A stretch of DNA of 28,878 nt from Mesostigma viride (lineage: Eukaryota > Streptophyta > Mesostigmatophyceae > Mesostigmatales > Mesostigmataceae), in NCBI GenBank assembly GCA_009746045.1, contig RPFO01001508.1:1-28878 (forward strand), written 5' to 3'. Below are positions 28,822 to 28,878 of the stretch, piece after piece. Positions within the stretch are counted from its first letter, which is position 1, and every line of letters starts with the position of its first letter. The position numbers and the translations under genes were made by a program. The notes under the pieces were generated by a model that did not search any database, was not told the origin of the DNA, and saw only the letters and a program-made list of their open reading frames with translations.

Positions 28822-28878
28822 AGGGACAGACGACGAGTTAATTAGCCGACGTCTTGAGCCCACCTCACATTTTGTAAG

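Larger units (their letters stand above)
27117..28841. mobile_element. Non-coding 1.7 kb element with terminal inverted repeats and TTAA flanks
   Basis: TTAACTCGTCGTCTGTCCC at 27117-27135 is repeated as its exact reverse complement at 28823-28841. Both ends lie in TTAA, so the target duplication may be TTAA, TA or TAA. Immediately inside each end are strong palindromes (27135-27164 and 28775-28821) built on AGTCCTA/TAGGACT. The interior is AT-rich, and open frames up to 100 codons (27740-28042) have no motifs. The CTC...GTCCC end with possible TA duplication resembles Stowaway/mariner-type MITEs; TTAA would suggest a piggyBac-type transposase. The assignment is open, but a mobile-element origin is well supported. 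Confidence 0.8.

Noticed and set aside
27117-28841. Firm assignment of the TTAA-flanked element to piggyBac
   Set aside because: TTAA flanks fit, but the ends start CTCGTCG rather than the usual C-run of piggyBac. TA and TAA duplications are equally possible because the ends overlap the TTAA.
16674-28878. tRNA or rRNA genes
   Set aside because: I looked for T-loop strings such as GGTTCGAATCC and rRNA-like blocks. The only GGTTCGAA-like string (22919) lies within the coding DDE exon and has no cloverleaf.

Overview
The window looks like nuclear DNA of a eukaryote, probably an alga, plant or other protist-grade lineage. It has GT-AG introns that interrupt an otherwise continuous protein, long satellite arrays, decayed non-LTR retroelement (LINE) fragments, and MITE-type elements with target-site duplications. 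There is no bacterial operon layout. The exact lineage cannot be read from the sequence.

Positions 1 to about 16673 are one giant inverted-repeat structure. From outside in, each end has a GC-rich minisatellite of about 28-30 bp units, then a 276 bp single-copy segment that reads as an exact reverse complement at the two ends (656-931 and 15570-15845). Between them lies a satellite array of 70/71 bp monomers. In the left arm (932-1969) the monomers face one way. At a 23 nt spacer (1970-1992) they flip, and they then run about 13.6 kb in the other direction to 15569. The arms pair with coordinate sum 16501, so about 170 bp of the left end lies outside the window. The array has irregular higher-order duplications and three copies of a small hairpin made by an internally inverted monomer fragment. 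A block from about 9150 to 12700 carries many one-base indels. No convincing gene lies in this 16.7 kb.

Positions 16674-18970 hold no recognised gene. They contain two promoter-like sites (G-box plus TATA; CCAAT dyad plus TATA), small hairpins, an 18 bp direct repeat and an AT-rich tract. Positions 18972-19623 hold a roughly 230 bp tandem repeat carrying six GCCGGC-type dyads.

Positions 19685-23034 encode a spliced protein of about 1000 residues from a DDE-transposase-like family. It has an N-terminal helical/HTH-like part, a Cys/His-rich part, a core with candidate acidic residues (HTDYAENY, GWSDNC, HGKGEVDG) and a C-terminal Cys-rich plus barrel-like part. Both introns carry the same dyad type seen in the upstream repeat, and the first donor site is tandemly duplicated.

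Positions 23641-28841 are a transposon graveyard. They hold two frameshifted LINE ORF1-like fragments on the + strand, a LINE ORF2 C-terminal fragment on the - strand, a 515 bp Harbinger/Tourist-like MITE with TTA target-site duplication (25751-26265), and a 1.7 kb non-coding element with terminal inverted repeats and TTAA flanks (27117-28841). The region therefore shows several classes of mobile element and a foldback-like satellite structure. No functional link between the DDE gene and the satellite structure is demonstrated.
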